The notes: generated from the sequence alone by a model not told the origin. Counted from the first letter of the stretch, positions 17,145 to 26,260 are shown. The stretch is 41,089 nt of DNA from JBGTLU01 sp041743935 (GCA_041743935.1 JBGTLU010000015.1:1-41089); one strand, 5' to 3'. A program made the numbers and translations.

Positions 17145-17450
17145 TTATTCTTTTTTAGGTAATAGTATTAGTTGATGGTATCTGTTTTCTGCGTAATCCC
17201 AATTAGTTTTAGCACCCTTCCACCTCTCATAAATCTGATAAATATTTATAAAACAAATAATGTAAACCCAATGAAAATTAGAGCTTGGTTCTAGCATTAA
17301 CAGGAAACTAATTAACAAGATTGCTAAATAGGATGAATAGGCATAAAAACTCAAATAGCTTTCTTTAGCTCGGTAATTTTCAAAACCTTTCTCCCGAATT
17401 TTCGCCCATTTGGCAATGAATTTTTCATCACGGTATAAAAACTTATCCAT
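17145..17450 (-). CDS. Small 2-TM membrane protein, paralogue B
   Basis: A 101-residue protein: N-terminal KFIAKWAKIREKGFENYRAK, two hydrophobic segments (about residues 34-53 and 60-73) and a tail (TNWDYAENRYHQLILL). It resembles paralogue A in layout and tail motif. No characterised family is recognised. It is first in a two-gene unit divergent from ppsA; the 164-nt gap to ppsA is AT-rich and holds no clear promoter box. Confidence 0.7.
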   Translation of the reverse strand: MDKFLYRDEKFIAKWAKIREKGFENYRAKESYLSFYAYSSYLAILLISFLLMLEPSSNFHWVYIICFINIYQIYERWKGAKTNWDYAENRYHQLILLPKKE

Positions 17451-17614
17451 ACTTAAAAGTAAAAAGTAAAAAGGAAAAAATCAAAAAATGTAAATATCTG
17501 TTTGGTTGTATTATTTAGTATTGAGAGAACTTATCAAAAATTGTGAATAACCTGATTTCATGAATTATATATAGCTATTTTTACCAATGTCATTCAAATC
17601 AACCATCCTAAAAA

Positions 17615-20035
17615 ATGCAACAAAAAACGACGCTTTGGCTCAATGAAGTAAATTTAAGCAATATCGATCTAGTAGGAGGCAAAAATGCTTCATTAGGCGA
17701 AATGATCCAGCATTTAATACCCAGAGGAGTTAATGTACCCATGGGTTTTGTCATCACTGTAAACGCTTACAATCAGTTTATAGAATTCAATAATCTAGAA
17801 GATGAAATTAAAAAACTAATCATTGCTTGCGATGTAAACGACATGGAGCAATTGGCAAGAACCGGTTTAGCCGTTCGCCAATTGATTACCAATGCCACTT
17901 TTCCTAAAGAACTGGGCGATGAAATCATCCAAAAATACCAAGAACTCTCCGCAAAATATGGCAATCAGCTTACGGATGTTGCGGTACGTTCATCTGCTAC
18001 CGCCGAAGATTTGCCCGATGCATCTTTTGCAGGTCAACAAGAAACGTATTTAAACGTACGGAATGAACGGGATTTACTTAGTTGCGTTCGTAAATGTTTT
18101 GCATCACTTTTTACCGATAGAGCCATTTCTTACAGAGCACATTTTAATTTCGATCATTTTCAGGTTAAACTTTCGGTAGGTGTGCAAAAAATGGTGCGCT
18201 CAGATTTGGCAACCTCAGGTGTAGCATTTTCTATCGATACCGAATCAGGGTTTAAGGATGTTATTTTAATCAATGGTTCGTATGGCTTAGGCGAATTATT
18301 GGTTCAAGGTTCGGTTTCGCCCGATGAATTTTTGGTTTTTAAGCCAACTCTCGAAAAAGGTTTTCCTGCTATCATCGAAAAAAAGATGGGAAACAAAGAC
18401 ATCAAAATGATTTATGGTAATAATCTGGAAGAAAGAGTTAAAACCATCCACGTAGAAAAAGCCATGCAAAAAACATTTTGCATTACAGATGAACAAGCTT
18501 TACAAATTGCAAAATGGGTTTATGAGATTGAGAAATATTATTCTAATCTGAAAGGATATTGGTGCCCGATGGATGTAGAATGGGCGGTAGATGGTTTTAC
18601 CAAAGATTTATTCATTGTGCAAGCCAGACCGGAAACTGTGCATTCTAGGGTTCGAAATAAAGATATCATCGAGTATAAAATTGAACACAAAGAAGCAGTT
18701 AGCCCCATTGTTACAGGAATAGCCGTAGGTAATAAAGTTGCCACCGGAAATGTCAAAATCATGTACAGCATGGATGGACGTGACGGGACATTAGATGGCA
18801 AAGATTTTAAAGAGGGCGATGTTTTAGTTACTGAAATGACCGACCCAGATTGGGAACCATTAATGAAAAAGGCTTCGGCTATTGTAACCGATAAGGGTGG
18901 TAGAACATGCCATGCAGCAATCATTGCACGCGAAATGGGAATTCCTGCCATTGTAGGAACTCAAAACGGCTCAGAAATTTTAGAAAACGGACAAAGCATA
19001 ACGGTTTCTTGTGCCGAAGGAGATGTTGGTTTTATCTACCAAGATGCCCTTAGTTTTACTACCGAAATTACCAGAATGGAGGATATTCCGGTTACTAAAA
19101 CCCCCATTATGCTGAATGTAGGTTCGCCAGAAATGGCATTTAAGTTTGCCAATCTCCCGCATGCTGGTGTGGGTTTGGCCAGAGAAGAGTTTATCATCAA
19201 TAATTACATTCAGGCTCATCCAATGGCTTTATTAAAGCACAGAACATTGGGAGATGAAAAATTATCATCCGAAATAGAAAAACTTATTCAAGGATATGCC
19301 AATGAGGAGAGTTTTTTTATCGAAAAACTATCCTACGGTATTGCAAAAATTGGCGCTGCATTCTATCCCAATAAAGTAATCGTACGCTTCTCTGATTTCA
19401 AAACCAATGAATATTACAACATGTTGGGCGGAAAATACTTTGAGCCGCATGAAGAAAATCCAATGATAGGATGGAGAGGGGCATCTAGATATTACAGCGA
19501 TAATTATAAAGAAGCATTTCTGATGGAATGTAAAGCCATAGCAAAAGTTAGAAATACCATAGGTTTGAACAATGTAACCGTAATGATTCCTTTTTGCCGT
19601 ACGGTTTTAGAATTGCAAAAAGTGTTGGCAATTATGGAGGAAGGCGGATTGAAAAGAGGGGATAACGGATTGGAAGTATTTTTAATGGCCGAAATACCTT
19701 CTAATGTCATTCTCGCCGAGGAGTTTGCAGATTATATAGACGGATTTTCTATCGGTTCTAATGATTTAACACAACTTACATTAGGTTTAGATAGAGATTC
19801 TGCATTAGTAGCCCACATTTACGACGAACGAAACGAAGCCGTTAAAAGCATGATTAGTCGACTAATTAAAACGGCTAAAGAAAAAGGAGTTAAAGTAGGA
19901 ATTTGCGGTCAAGGCCCATCTGATTTTCCGAATTTTGCGCAGTTTTTAGTGAAAGAAGGTATAGATAGCATATCTGTAACGCCCGATTCATTTTTACGAA
20001 CTGCCATAGCAATAAACCAAGCCGAGAAGTATTGA
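17615..20035 (+). CDS. ppsA: Phosphoenolpyruvate synthase
   Basis: An 806-residue protein with the three PpsA domains. The N-terminal ATP-grasp part carries NIDLVGGKNASLGEM and VRSSATAEDLPDASFAGQQ. The swivelling phosphohistidine domain has GGRTCHAAIIAREMGIPAIV with catalytic His433. The C-terminal PEP/pyruvate TIM barrel ends with VGICGQGPSDFPNF, whose Cys764 is the proton donor. It converts pyruvate and ATP to PEP, AMP and phosphate and supports gluconeogenesis. It is followed after 1 nt by a TauE-family gene, so the two are likely co-transcribed. Confidence 0.97.
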   Translation: MQQKTTLWLNEVNLSNIDLVGGKNASLGEMIQHLIPRGVNVPMGFVITVNAYNQFIEFNNLEDEIKKLIIACDVNDMEQLARTGLAVRQLITNATFPKELGDEIIQKYQELSAKYGNQLTDVAVRSSATAEDLPDASFAGQQETYLNVRNERDLLSCVRKCFASLFTDRAISYRAHFNFDHFQVKLSVGVQKMVRSDLATSGVAFSIDTESGFKDVILINGSYGLGELLVQGSVSPDEFLVFKPTLEKGFPAIIEKKMGNKDIKMIYGNNLEERVKTIHVEKAMQKTFCITDEQALQIAKWVYEIEKYYSNLKGYWCPMDVEWAVDGFTKDLFIVQARPETVHSRVRNKDIIEYKIEHKEAVSPIVTGIAVGNKVATGNVKIMYSMDGRDGTLDGKDFKEGDVLVTEMTDPDWEPLMKKASAIVTDKGGRTCHAAIIAREMGIPAIVGTQNGSEILENGQSITVSCAEGDVGFIYQDALSFTTEITRMEDIPVTKTPIMLNVGSPEMAFKFANLPHAGVGLAREEFIINNYIQAHPMALLKHRTLGDEKLSSEIEKLIQGYANEESFFIEKLSYGIAKIGAAFYPNKVIVRFSDFKTNEYYNMLGGKYFEPHEENPMIGWRGASRYYSDNYKEAFLMECKAIAKVRNTIGLNNVTVMIPFCRTVLELQKVLAIMEEGGLKRGDNGLEVFLMAEIPSNVILAEEFADYIDGFSIGSNDLTQLTLGLDRDSALVAHIYDERNEAVKSMISRLIKTAKEKGVKVGICGQGPSDFPNFAQFLVKEGIDSISVTPDSFLRTAIAINQAEKY

Positions 20036-20036
20036 G

Positions 20037-20831
20037 ATGCAAGAAATTATAGCCTATATTTTAGCAGCTTTAATTGGTATTTCACTAGGTTTAATAGGGG
20101 GTGGCGGTTCTATCCTCACTGTGCCAGTTTTGGTTTATGTTTTAGGCATAGATGTAGTTACAGCAACTGGTTATTCGTTGTTTATTGTAGGTACAACTGC
20201 ATTTGTTGGTTCAATTAATTATGCCAAACAGAATTTAATAAGCTTTAAAACTGCATTATATTTTTCCATTCCGTCTTTAATAGCCGTTTTTATAGTTCGC
20301 AAATACGTAGTACCGGCATTGCCCGAAAATATGTTTACCATTTTGGGATTTAATGTTACAAAAGACATTTTTTTACTTCTATTGTTTGCCATACTGATGA
20401 TTTCGGCAGCATATTCTATGATTTTAAGCGGAAAAAAAACATTACAACCAACGGGCAAAATAAATTATGTTGCTATTTGGATAGAAGGATTAATCGTAGG
20501 GACTTTTACAGGATTAGTAGGAGCAGGAGGGGGTTTTTTAATCATACCGGCATTGGTTCTTTTTGCCAAACTCCCTATGAAAGTTGCCATTGGTACTTCA
20601 TTATTAATTATAGGTATAAAATCATTGCTTGGTTTTACCGGAGATTTGTTAAATCTGCCTTCTATAGATTGGTTTTTATTACTCGTCTTTACAGCAATTG
20701 CATGCGCCGGAATTTTTATAGGCTCCAATCTTGCAAAAAAAATAGAAGCCAACCGATTAAAAAAAATATTTGGATGGTTTGTGTTGGTTATGGGAATTTA
20801 TATCCTAATTAAAGAATTATTTATTAACTAA
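20037..20831 (+). CDS. TauE/SafE-family sulfite or organosulfonate exporter
   Basis: A 264-residue protein with about eight membrane segments and the two family repeats, seen as GLIGGGGSILTVPVLVYVLG near the N-terminus and GLVGAGGGFLIIPALVLFA in the middle. Such proteins move sulfite, sulfoacetate or related sulfur anions. It starts 1 nt after ppsA and is followed after 11 nt by two YeeE/YedE genes, which strengthens a sulfur-anion role. Confidence 0.9.
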   Translation: MQEIIAYILAALIGISLGLIGGGGSILTVPVLVYVLGIDVVTATGYSLFIVGTTAFVGSINYAKQNLISFKTALYFSIPSLIAVFIVRKYVVPALPENMFTILGFNVTKDIFLLLLFAILMISAAYSMILSGKKTLQPTGKINYVAIWIEGLIVGTFTGLVGAGGGFLIIPALVLFAKLPMKVAIGTSLLIIGIKSLLGFTGDLLNLPSIDWFLLLVFTAIACAGIFIGSNLAKKIEANRLKKIFGWFVLVMGIYILIKELFIN

Positions 20832-20842
20832 AATAAAATAGA

Positions 20843-21412
20843 ATGTCAGTACTAGAATATTTAAAACAACCTTGGCCTTGGTATATTGCTGGGCCGTTAA
20901 TTGGGTTAATCATACCTGCATTATTAATTATTGGCAACAAAGCCTTTGGTATTTCTTCTAATTTGAGACACATATGTGCAGCCTGTATTCCAGCAAATAT
21001 TTCTTTTTTTAAATACGACTGGAAAAAAGAATCTTGGAATTTATTTTTTGTTTTAGGAATTGTGGCAGGAGCTTTTTTAGCATCCACAATTCTCCAAAAT
21101 CCTAATCCAATGGCATTAAATGCAAATACTGCCAATACCTTATCGCAGTTAGGTATAAATAATTATTCTCAAATGTTACCTATTGAAATATTCTCGTGGG
21201 AAAATTTATTTACACTTAAAGGATTTATATTTATGATAGTTGGAGGCTTTTTAATCGGCTTCGGTACAAGATATGCCGGTGGATGCACTTCTGGTCATGC
21301 CATCATGGGAATATCTAATTTACAATGGCCATCACTTGTTGCCACCATTTCTTTTTTTATTGGTGGATTAATCATGACACATTTTCTATTACCTTATTTA
21401 CTTAATCTTTAA
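20843..21412 (+). CDS. YeeE/YedE-family sulfur transport protein, first half
   Basis: A 189-residue membrane protein with about five hydrophobic segments. The signature FGTRYAGGCTSGHAIMGISN carries the conserved Cys used for thiosulfate passage in YeeE-type proteins. A second Cys cluster (RHICAACIPANISFF) precedes it. Family members of this short type work as two-subunit pairs. The gene is followed after 1 nt by its partner. Confidence 0.9.
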   Translation: MSVLEYLKQPWPWYIAGPLIGLIIPALLIIGNKAFGISSNLRHICAACIPANISFFKYDWKKESWNLFFVLGIVAGAFLASTILQNPNPMALNANTANTLSQLGINNYSQMLPIEIFSWENLFTLKGFIFMIVGGFLIGFGTRYAGGCTSGHAIMGISNLQWPSLVATISFFIGGLIMTHFLLPYLLNL

Positions 21413-21413
21413 C

Positions 21414-21824
21414 ATGAAAAATGTACGATTTACATTGGTAGGATTAATTTTCGGTATTGTTTTTATTAAAGCAGAAATTGTATCGTGGTTTCGAATCTAT
21501 GAGATGTTTAGGTTTGAATCGTTTCACATGTACGGAATCATAGGGAGTGCAATTTTGGTGGGTGCAGTATCTATACTAATCCTAAAAAAATATCAAATTA
21601 AAACAGTGGATGGCGAAAAAATTAGTATAGCGCCAAAAGAGTTTAATTGGGGGATGATCTGGGGCGGATTACTTTTTGGTTTTGGATGGACAATTACCGG
21701 CGCTTGTCCGGGGCCATTATTTGCACAAATTGGTGCAGGTTTTACAGTGGTTTTAATAACACTGTTAAGTGCTGTATTAGGAACTTGGACTTATGGATAT
21801 TTTAAAGAGAAGTTACCCCACTAG
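21414..21824 (+). CDS. YeeE/YedE-family sulfur transport protein, second half
   Basis: A 136-residue protein with four hydrophobic segments and the signature GWTITGACPGPLFAQIG, whose Cys is equivalent to that of the first subunit. It pairs with the upstream gene to form one complete sulfur-compound channel. It ends the ppsA-tauE-yeeE operon. The following 179 nt (21825-22003), between convergent genes, hold no convincing terminator; a TAnnTTTG match at 21947 has no gene behind it. Confidence 0.88.
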   Translation: MKNVRFTLVGLIFGIVFIKAEIVSWFRIYEMFRFESFHMYGIIGSAILVGAVSILILKKYQIKTVDGEKISIAPKEFNWGMIWGGLLFGFGWTITGACPGPLFAQIGAGFTVVLITLLSAVLGTWTYGYFKEKLPH

Positions 21825-22003
21825 TAAAATAACGAAGTATAATTTTATTTTTTGAAGAAACAGGAACAAACCGTGTGTCCGATTTTTAGGTAATTTTTTG
21901 CTTACTACAACCATTTTGAGAGACGTTTAATTGAATAACGATGATGTAACTTTGTTATTACGTTGCAAATGTACTCTTTTTGTTTATAAATGAAATACGA
22001 ATT

Positions 22004-22486
22004 CTATGTTGATCTAGTTTCCTTTTCAATCCTTTTTCTTAGCTCCAAAATTCCTCCAATTAATGCTTCAGGCCTTGGTGGGCAACCTTGCACATATACA
22101 TCCACCGGAATTATTCTATCTACCCCTTTAACAACATGGTAACCGTGTTCCCAATAAGGGCCGCCACAATTAGAACAGGAACCCATAGAAATGACATATC
22201 GAGGTTCGGGCATTTGCTCATATAAACGTTTAATCCGTTCAGCCATTTTAAAAGTGACCGTACCTGCAATAATCATTACATCACATTGGCGAGGAGAGTT
22301 TCTTGGAAATACTCCAAACCTATCTAAATCGTAATGGCTAGCCATAGAGCCCATCATTTCCATTGCACAACAAGCCAATCCGAAACTTACCGGCCACAAG
22401 GAAGATAAGCGAGCCCAGTTTAATAAATCATCAAACTTAGTTACTATTACATCTCCGCTATTAAGTTTTGAAGTGGTATTTTCCAT
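22004..22486 (-). CDS. nuoB: NADH-quinone oxidoreductase subunit B
   Basis: A 160-residue protein with the four N2 iron-sulfur ligands: Cys39 and Cys40 in SFGLACCAMEMM, Cys104 in ISMGSCSNCGGPYW and Cys135 in YVQGCPPRPEALIGGI. It carries electrons from the peripheral arm of complex I to quinone. It directly follows nuoA. No nuoC-N genes follow: the next gene is on the other strand, so this pair is separated from the rest of complex I. Confidence 0.97.
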   Translation of the reverse strand: MENTTSKLNSGDVIVTKFDDLLNWARLSSLWPVSFGLACCAMEMMGSMASHYDLDRFGVFPRNSPRQCDVMIIAGTVTFKMAERIKRLYEQMPEPRYVISMGSCSNCGGPYWEHGYHVVKGVDRIIPVDVYVQGCPPRPEALIGGILELRKRIEKETRST

Positions 22487-23074
22487 TTATTTCTTTAAGA
22501 ATTGGGGTCTAAAAGCAGGTTTTTTAGGTTGATTTTCAGGTTTAGTTTCTTTTACTTCTAATGGATCCTTAACAGGCTCCAAAATAAATGGAACTACGGT
22601 AAATTTTTCTTCGTTCAGATAATTGTATGCAGAAGTAGGAATGGCGGTTTCTACCGTAGGAATACTCGGGTTTGGTTTTATCCAATTTAAATCTCCCTTA
22701 ACCCAAACATACACCAACCCAACCAATAATATACTGATGAAAATAATCATTTCTATAAAAGTAAGCCAGCCCCATTGTGGTATTGCTGCAATCATTTCTT
22801 TATCTCCAAAAACGGTTGCCCACGGAAATAAGAAAACAATCTCGACATCAAATAATAAAAAAACTAAAGCGATGATGTAAAATCTCACGTTAAACTGTGT
22901 ATGTGCAGAACCTTCTGATTCTTCGCCACATTCATAAGTGCTAAGTTTTTCTGGATTGGGTTTGCTTTTACTTAACAAGCGAGTAGCCAAATAAGCAACA
23001 CAAACGAAAAAAATACCAAGGGCTATAAAAACCAATACATTTCCGAACTCACTTAATTGAACGGTACCATTCAT
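22487..23074 (-). CDS. nuoA: NADH-quinone oxidoreductase subunit A with C-terminal extension
   Basis: A protein of 195 residues. The first 133 match NuoA: TM1 (11-32), the STYECGEESEG loop (YECG at 47-50), TM2 with LFDVEIVFLFPW (64-84) and TM3 (103-125). The remaining ~60 residues (ending KKPAFRPQFLKK) are a proline- and lysine-rich extension beyond the usual 115-150 residue length. The ATG at 23074 is chosen because it gives the standard N-terminus; the longer reading frame runs through the promoter. The extension could contact other subunits; this is inference. Confidence 0.93.
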   Translation of the reverse strand: MNGTVQLSEFGNVLVFIALGIFFVCVAYLATRLLSKSKPNPEKLSTYECGEESEGSAHTQFNVRFYIIALVFLLFDVEIVFLFPWATVFGDKEMIAAIPQWGWLTFIEMIIFISILLVGLVYVWVKGDLNWIKPNPSIPTVETAIPTSAYNYLNEEKFTVVPFILEPVKDPLEVKETKPENQPKKPAFRPQFLKK

Positions 23075-23078
23075 TATA

Positions 23079-23086
23079 CAAATATA
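23079..23086 (-). promoter_or_regulatory. -7 box for nuoAB, almost abutting the start codon
   Basis: On the reverse strand this reads TATATTTG (perfect TAnnTTTG) and ends 4 nt before the nuoA ATG, implying a leaderless or nearly leaderless transcript. No good -33 TTTG is seen. Confidence 0.5.
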
Positions 23087-23136
23087 GAATTGTTGTGGGT
23101 ATTTTCTTTTTGCTTTTATATCTACCTTCGTCAAAA

Positions 23137-24333
23137 ATGGAAAGTAAATTCGATGCTGTAATTATTGGCGGTGGTGCATGTGGTTTGATGTGTGCCGTTC
23201 AGGCTGGCTTTCTGGGTAAAAAAACCTTATTAATTGAACACAACACCAAAGTTGGAGCGAAAATTCTAATCTCCGGCGGAGGCAGATGCAATTATACTAA
23301 CCTACATACAAGTTCCCAGCAATTTATATCTGAAAATGAGCACTTTTGTAAATCAGCATTAGCTCAATGGACGGTACATGACACCATTTCATTTTTTGAA
23401 ACGTACGGCATTTATGGTAAAGAAAAAACATTAGGCCAATTATTCCCAACTACCAATAAAGCCAAAGATGTTATTGAGGTTTTTACTAATTTATGTGATG
23501 ATTTGGAACAAAAAATTCAATGTAATACCTCAGTAGAATTCATTAAAAAGTTAGATAATGGGTTTGAAATAAAAATGATTTCAGCCGGAAATACTAATAT
23601 AATAGAATGTAATTCTGTAGTTATTGCTACTGGAGGTTTGCCCATCCCTAAAATGGGGGCAACCGATTTTGCCTTTCAAATTGCCAAACAATTTGATATA
23701 AAATTAACCAAAATTGCCCCGGCATTAGTGCCTCTAACCATCGGTCATACCTATAGAGAATGGTATCAGAAATTATCTGGTACAAGTATTTTTGCACGGG
23801 TTTGGAATAACAGAGCATCTTTTGAAGAAAATATTTTATTTACACATTGGGGTTTAAGTGGGCCTGCTATTTTGCAAATTTCTTCGTATTGGAAACCAGG
23901 CGAAGATATTTTTATGGATTTATTACCAAATAGAGACATAATTGATTTAATTACCAAAGAGCGTGAGCAATCCGGAAAAATGCTCTTAAGTAATTTTTTA
24001 GGTCGATTTTATTCTAAACGATTTGTAGATGCTTCTCAAAAATATCTTCCTACTCAAAAACAATTAGCAAACCTCACTGCCAACGATTTGATTCTTATTC
24101 ATCAATTTATTCACCAATTTACTGTAAAACCAGCCGGTGATAAGGGATATGATAAAGCAGAAGTTATGCGAGGAGGCATATCAACCGATGAAATATCTTC
24201 CAAAACATTGGAAAGTAAAAAAGTGCCGGGTTTATTTTTTGGTGGCGAATGTGTGGATGTAACAGGTTGGTTGGGAGGATATAATTTCCAATGGGCTTGG
24301 GCAAGTGGATACGTAATTGCACAGAACATTTGA
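23137..24333 (+). CDS. HI0933/BaiN-family flavoprotein (NAD(P)/FAD-dependent oxidoreductase)
   Basis: A protein of 398 residues. The FAD-binding Rossmann motif DAVIIGGGACGLMCAVQAG is at the N-terminus, then KILISGGGRCNYTN, VVIATGGLPIPKMGATDFAF, and the C-terminal PGLFFGGECVDVTGWLGGYN. These define the BaiN/YhiN-like family, members of which reduce unsaturated rings in bile-acid metabolism or have unknown substrates. The ATG at 23137 gives the motif its normal N-terminal position; the frame is open further upstream. It is divergent from nuoA across a 62-nt gap. Confidence 0.92.
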   Translation: MESKFDAVIIGGGACGLMCAVQAGFLGKKTLLIEHNTKVGAKILISGGGRCNYTNLHTSSQQFISENEHFCKSALAQWTVHDTISFFETYGIYGKEKTLGQLFPTTNKAKDVIEVFTNLCDDLEQKIQCNTSVEFIKKLDNGFEIKMISAGNTNIIECNSVVIATGGLPIPKMGATDFAFQIAKQFDIKLTKIAPALVPLTIGHTYREWYQKLSGTSIFARVWNNRASFEENILFTHWGLSGPAILQISSYWKPGEDIFMDLLPNRDIIDLITKEREQSGKMLLSNFLGRFYSKRFVDASQKYLPTQKQLANLTANDLILIHQFIHQFTVKPAGDKGYDKAEVMRGGISTDEISSKTLESKKVPGLFFGGECVDVTGWLGGYNFQWAWASGYVIAQNI

Positions 24334-24375
24334 ACCAACATTTTTAGTTTTTATTCGTTTTATCAAAAAATAGTC

Positions 24376-25245
24376 ATGAAAAATTTACTTTTTATTTCAT
24401 TAATCAGTTTGCTTATATCTTGTAACAATACACAAAAAACGCAAACCATTTCTGTTAATTATCCCACAGATATTGACAATTATTTCAACTCAAATTGGGC
24501 TGATACTACTTTTTGGGACGATGGTTTGGCCGAAGTAAACAAATACGTTGCTTCTCGAACAATTTATGGTAAGGAACGTAATTTTGAGTACGTTTTAATT
24601 GCGGTATCAGAAGATTTTAATAAAGAATTTAGCGTAAAAACGGATGATTATTCTCGTGAAGATTTATACAAAGTAATTAAACTAAATGCTTTTGCAAGCA
24701 TACCAACAGATAATTATCCTTATCATTTTCTAACCAGCACCTTTGTAGATAGAAATAATTCTCTTTCGGTAATAAAATTAACCCAATCTTCGCAAGAGTG
24801 GTGCGGCAATACCACTAAAGAATTTTCACCATCCGATACTTCCATGCAACTTACCTATACCTCGTATTGGGATGGAGAAGGGGCTGGAATAAAAAAAATA
24901 AGTAATGGATTCCTTTTCGAAGATCAATTGCATTATACTTTGCGAAGTTTAAAATTTACCGAAGGATTAACTTTTAATACCCAAATACTAGAAAATCAGG
25001 TATCTAGTAAAATTGGCAAACTGGTAAAATACAATGCTACCATTACGGTAAGCTCTTCTCAGATTATGGATGCAAGTTTGATTGATTACGAAACTTGGCT
25101 AGTGGAAGTACAGTTAGATGGAAATAAAACCAATACTTATCATTTCGATACTAAATTTCCACATACTTTAATCCAACAAAAAACCTGGGACAACAGAAAT
25201 CTTTTACTAAAAACTGCCGATCGATATGCGTATTGGAATAACTAA
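24376..25245 (+). CDS. Lipoprotein of unknown function
   Basis: A 289-residue protein with a lipoprotein signal (MKNLLFISLISLLISC, lipid-attached Cys16). The mature part is beta-rich with aromatic motifs such as SNWADTTFWDDGLAEVN, SQEWCGNTTKEF and TYTSYWDGEGAG. The family seems confined to Bacteroidota-like genomes, but I cannot name a characterised member. Its last 20 bases overlap the start of the following glycosidase gene, so the two are probably co-translated. Confidence 0.82.
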   Translation: MKNLLFISLISLLISCNNTQKTQTISVNYPTDIDNYFNSNWADTTFWDDGLAEVNKYVASRTIYGKERNFEYVLIAVSEDFNKEFSVKTDDYSREDLYKVIKLNAFASIPTDNYPYHFLTSTFVDRNNSLSVIKLTQSSQEWCGNTTKEFSPSDTSMQLTYTSYWDGEGAGIKKISNGFLFEDQLHYTLRSLKFTEGLTFNTQILENQVSSKIGKLVKYNATITVSSSQIMDASLIDYETWLVEVQLDGNKTNTYHFDTKFPHTLIQQKTWDNRNLLLKTADRYAYWNN

Positions 25246-26254
25246 GCTTTTTTATTTTTTCACTGTATCCTTTGCACTTTTCATACCTTCCTGTGCATTT
25301 ACCTCTATCAACACAAACGAAAAGATAAATGGTGCCAATATCGAAGCGCCACGACAAGTAACAGATGCCCAATGGATTGCCGATTTGCAATCGGCCAATG
25401 TTCAATGGATGGCCATTATTCCTTATGCCTTCAGCGAACAAGGAAAACCAGCAGTGAACTACGATGGGATTAATAAACGCTGGTGGGGAGAAAGTTTTGC
25501 CGGGGTAAAAGCACAAATTGAACAAGCACACGAAATAGGATTAAAAGTGATGCTCAAACCTCAAGTTTGGATGCGAGGTGGGGTTTGGATTGGCGATTAC
25601 GATTTACAAGAAGAAACGGATTGGAAAATTTGGGAAGAAGATTACCGTAAATACATACTCAGTTTCGCCCGAATTGCAGATTCTACCAAAGTAGAAATGA
25701 TTTGCATTGGTACCGAATACAGAATGGCCGCAAAAAAACGACCTGAATTTTGGAAAAGTTTAATCAAAGAAATTCGTACTTTCTACAACGGAAAACTTAC
25801 CTACGGTGCAAATTGGGATGATTTTGAGCAGGTTACCTTTTGGAATGAACTGGATTACATTGGTTTTAGTTCTTACTTTCCTCTATCCGAAAAATATGAA
25901 CCCCAAGTAGATGAATTAGTAAAACTCTGGAACCCGATAAAACAAAAACTTAGAGAGTACTCAAAAAAACACAAAAAGCAAATATTGTTCACCGAATTTG
26001 GTTACCGTAGCATAGATGAACCTGCCTGGAAATCATGGGAAATAGAATGGCAGAAAATGAAACCAAACCAACAAGCACAAGCTAATGCTTATGAAGCCTT
26101 CTTTCAAACTTTTTGGAAAGAAAATTGGATTGCCGGTGGTTTTTTATGGAAATGGCACGTTAACGACGCTCGTTATGGAGGCCCCGACGATTCGGATTGG
26201 ACACCGCAAAATAAACTGGCCGAAAAAGTAATTGCAAACTGGTATAGGAAGTAG
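25226..26254 (+). CDS. GH113-like glycoside hydrolase lipoprotein
   Basis: A 342-residue TIM-barrel protein with a hydrophobic N-terminus ending in a lipobox-like IPSC (Cys23). The layout matches GH113-type beta-mannanases: HEIGLKVMLKPQVWMRGGVW (barrel strand), CIGTEYRMA with the likely acid/base Glu164, and LFTEFGYRS with the likely nucleophile Glu257, then GGFLWKWHVNDARYGG. It probably cleaves beta-mannan or a related polysaccharide at the cell surface. The start at 25226 overlaps the upstream gene; no later Met gives a signal peptide. Confidence 0.83.
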   Translation: MRIGITKLFYFFTVSFALFIPSCAFTSINTNEKINGANIEAPRQVTDAQWIADLQSANVQWMAIIPYAFSEQGKPAVNYDGINKRWWGESFAGVKAQIEQAHEIGLKVMLKPQVWMRGGVWIGDYDLQEETDWKIWEEDYRKYILSFARIADSTKVEMICIGTEYRMAAKKRPEFWKSLIKEIRTFYNGKLTYGANWDDFEQVTFWNELDYIGFSSYFPLSEKYEPQVDELVKLWNPIKQKLREYSKKHKKQILFTEFGYRSIDEPAWKSWEIEWQKMKPNQQAQANAYEAFFQTFWKENWIAGGFLWKWHVNDARYGGPDDSDWTPQNKLAEKVIANWYRK

Positions 26255-26260
26255 GGTAAA

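Noticed and set aside
20477..20812. Open frame of 111 codons inside the TauE-family gene
   Set aside because: It is a shadow frame with basic, biased composition and lies wholly within a clear membrane-protein gene.
21947..21954. Promoter box TAACTTTG on the + strand
   Set aside because: No open frame of useful size follows before the convergent nuoB gene and there is no -33 box at a fitting distance.
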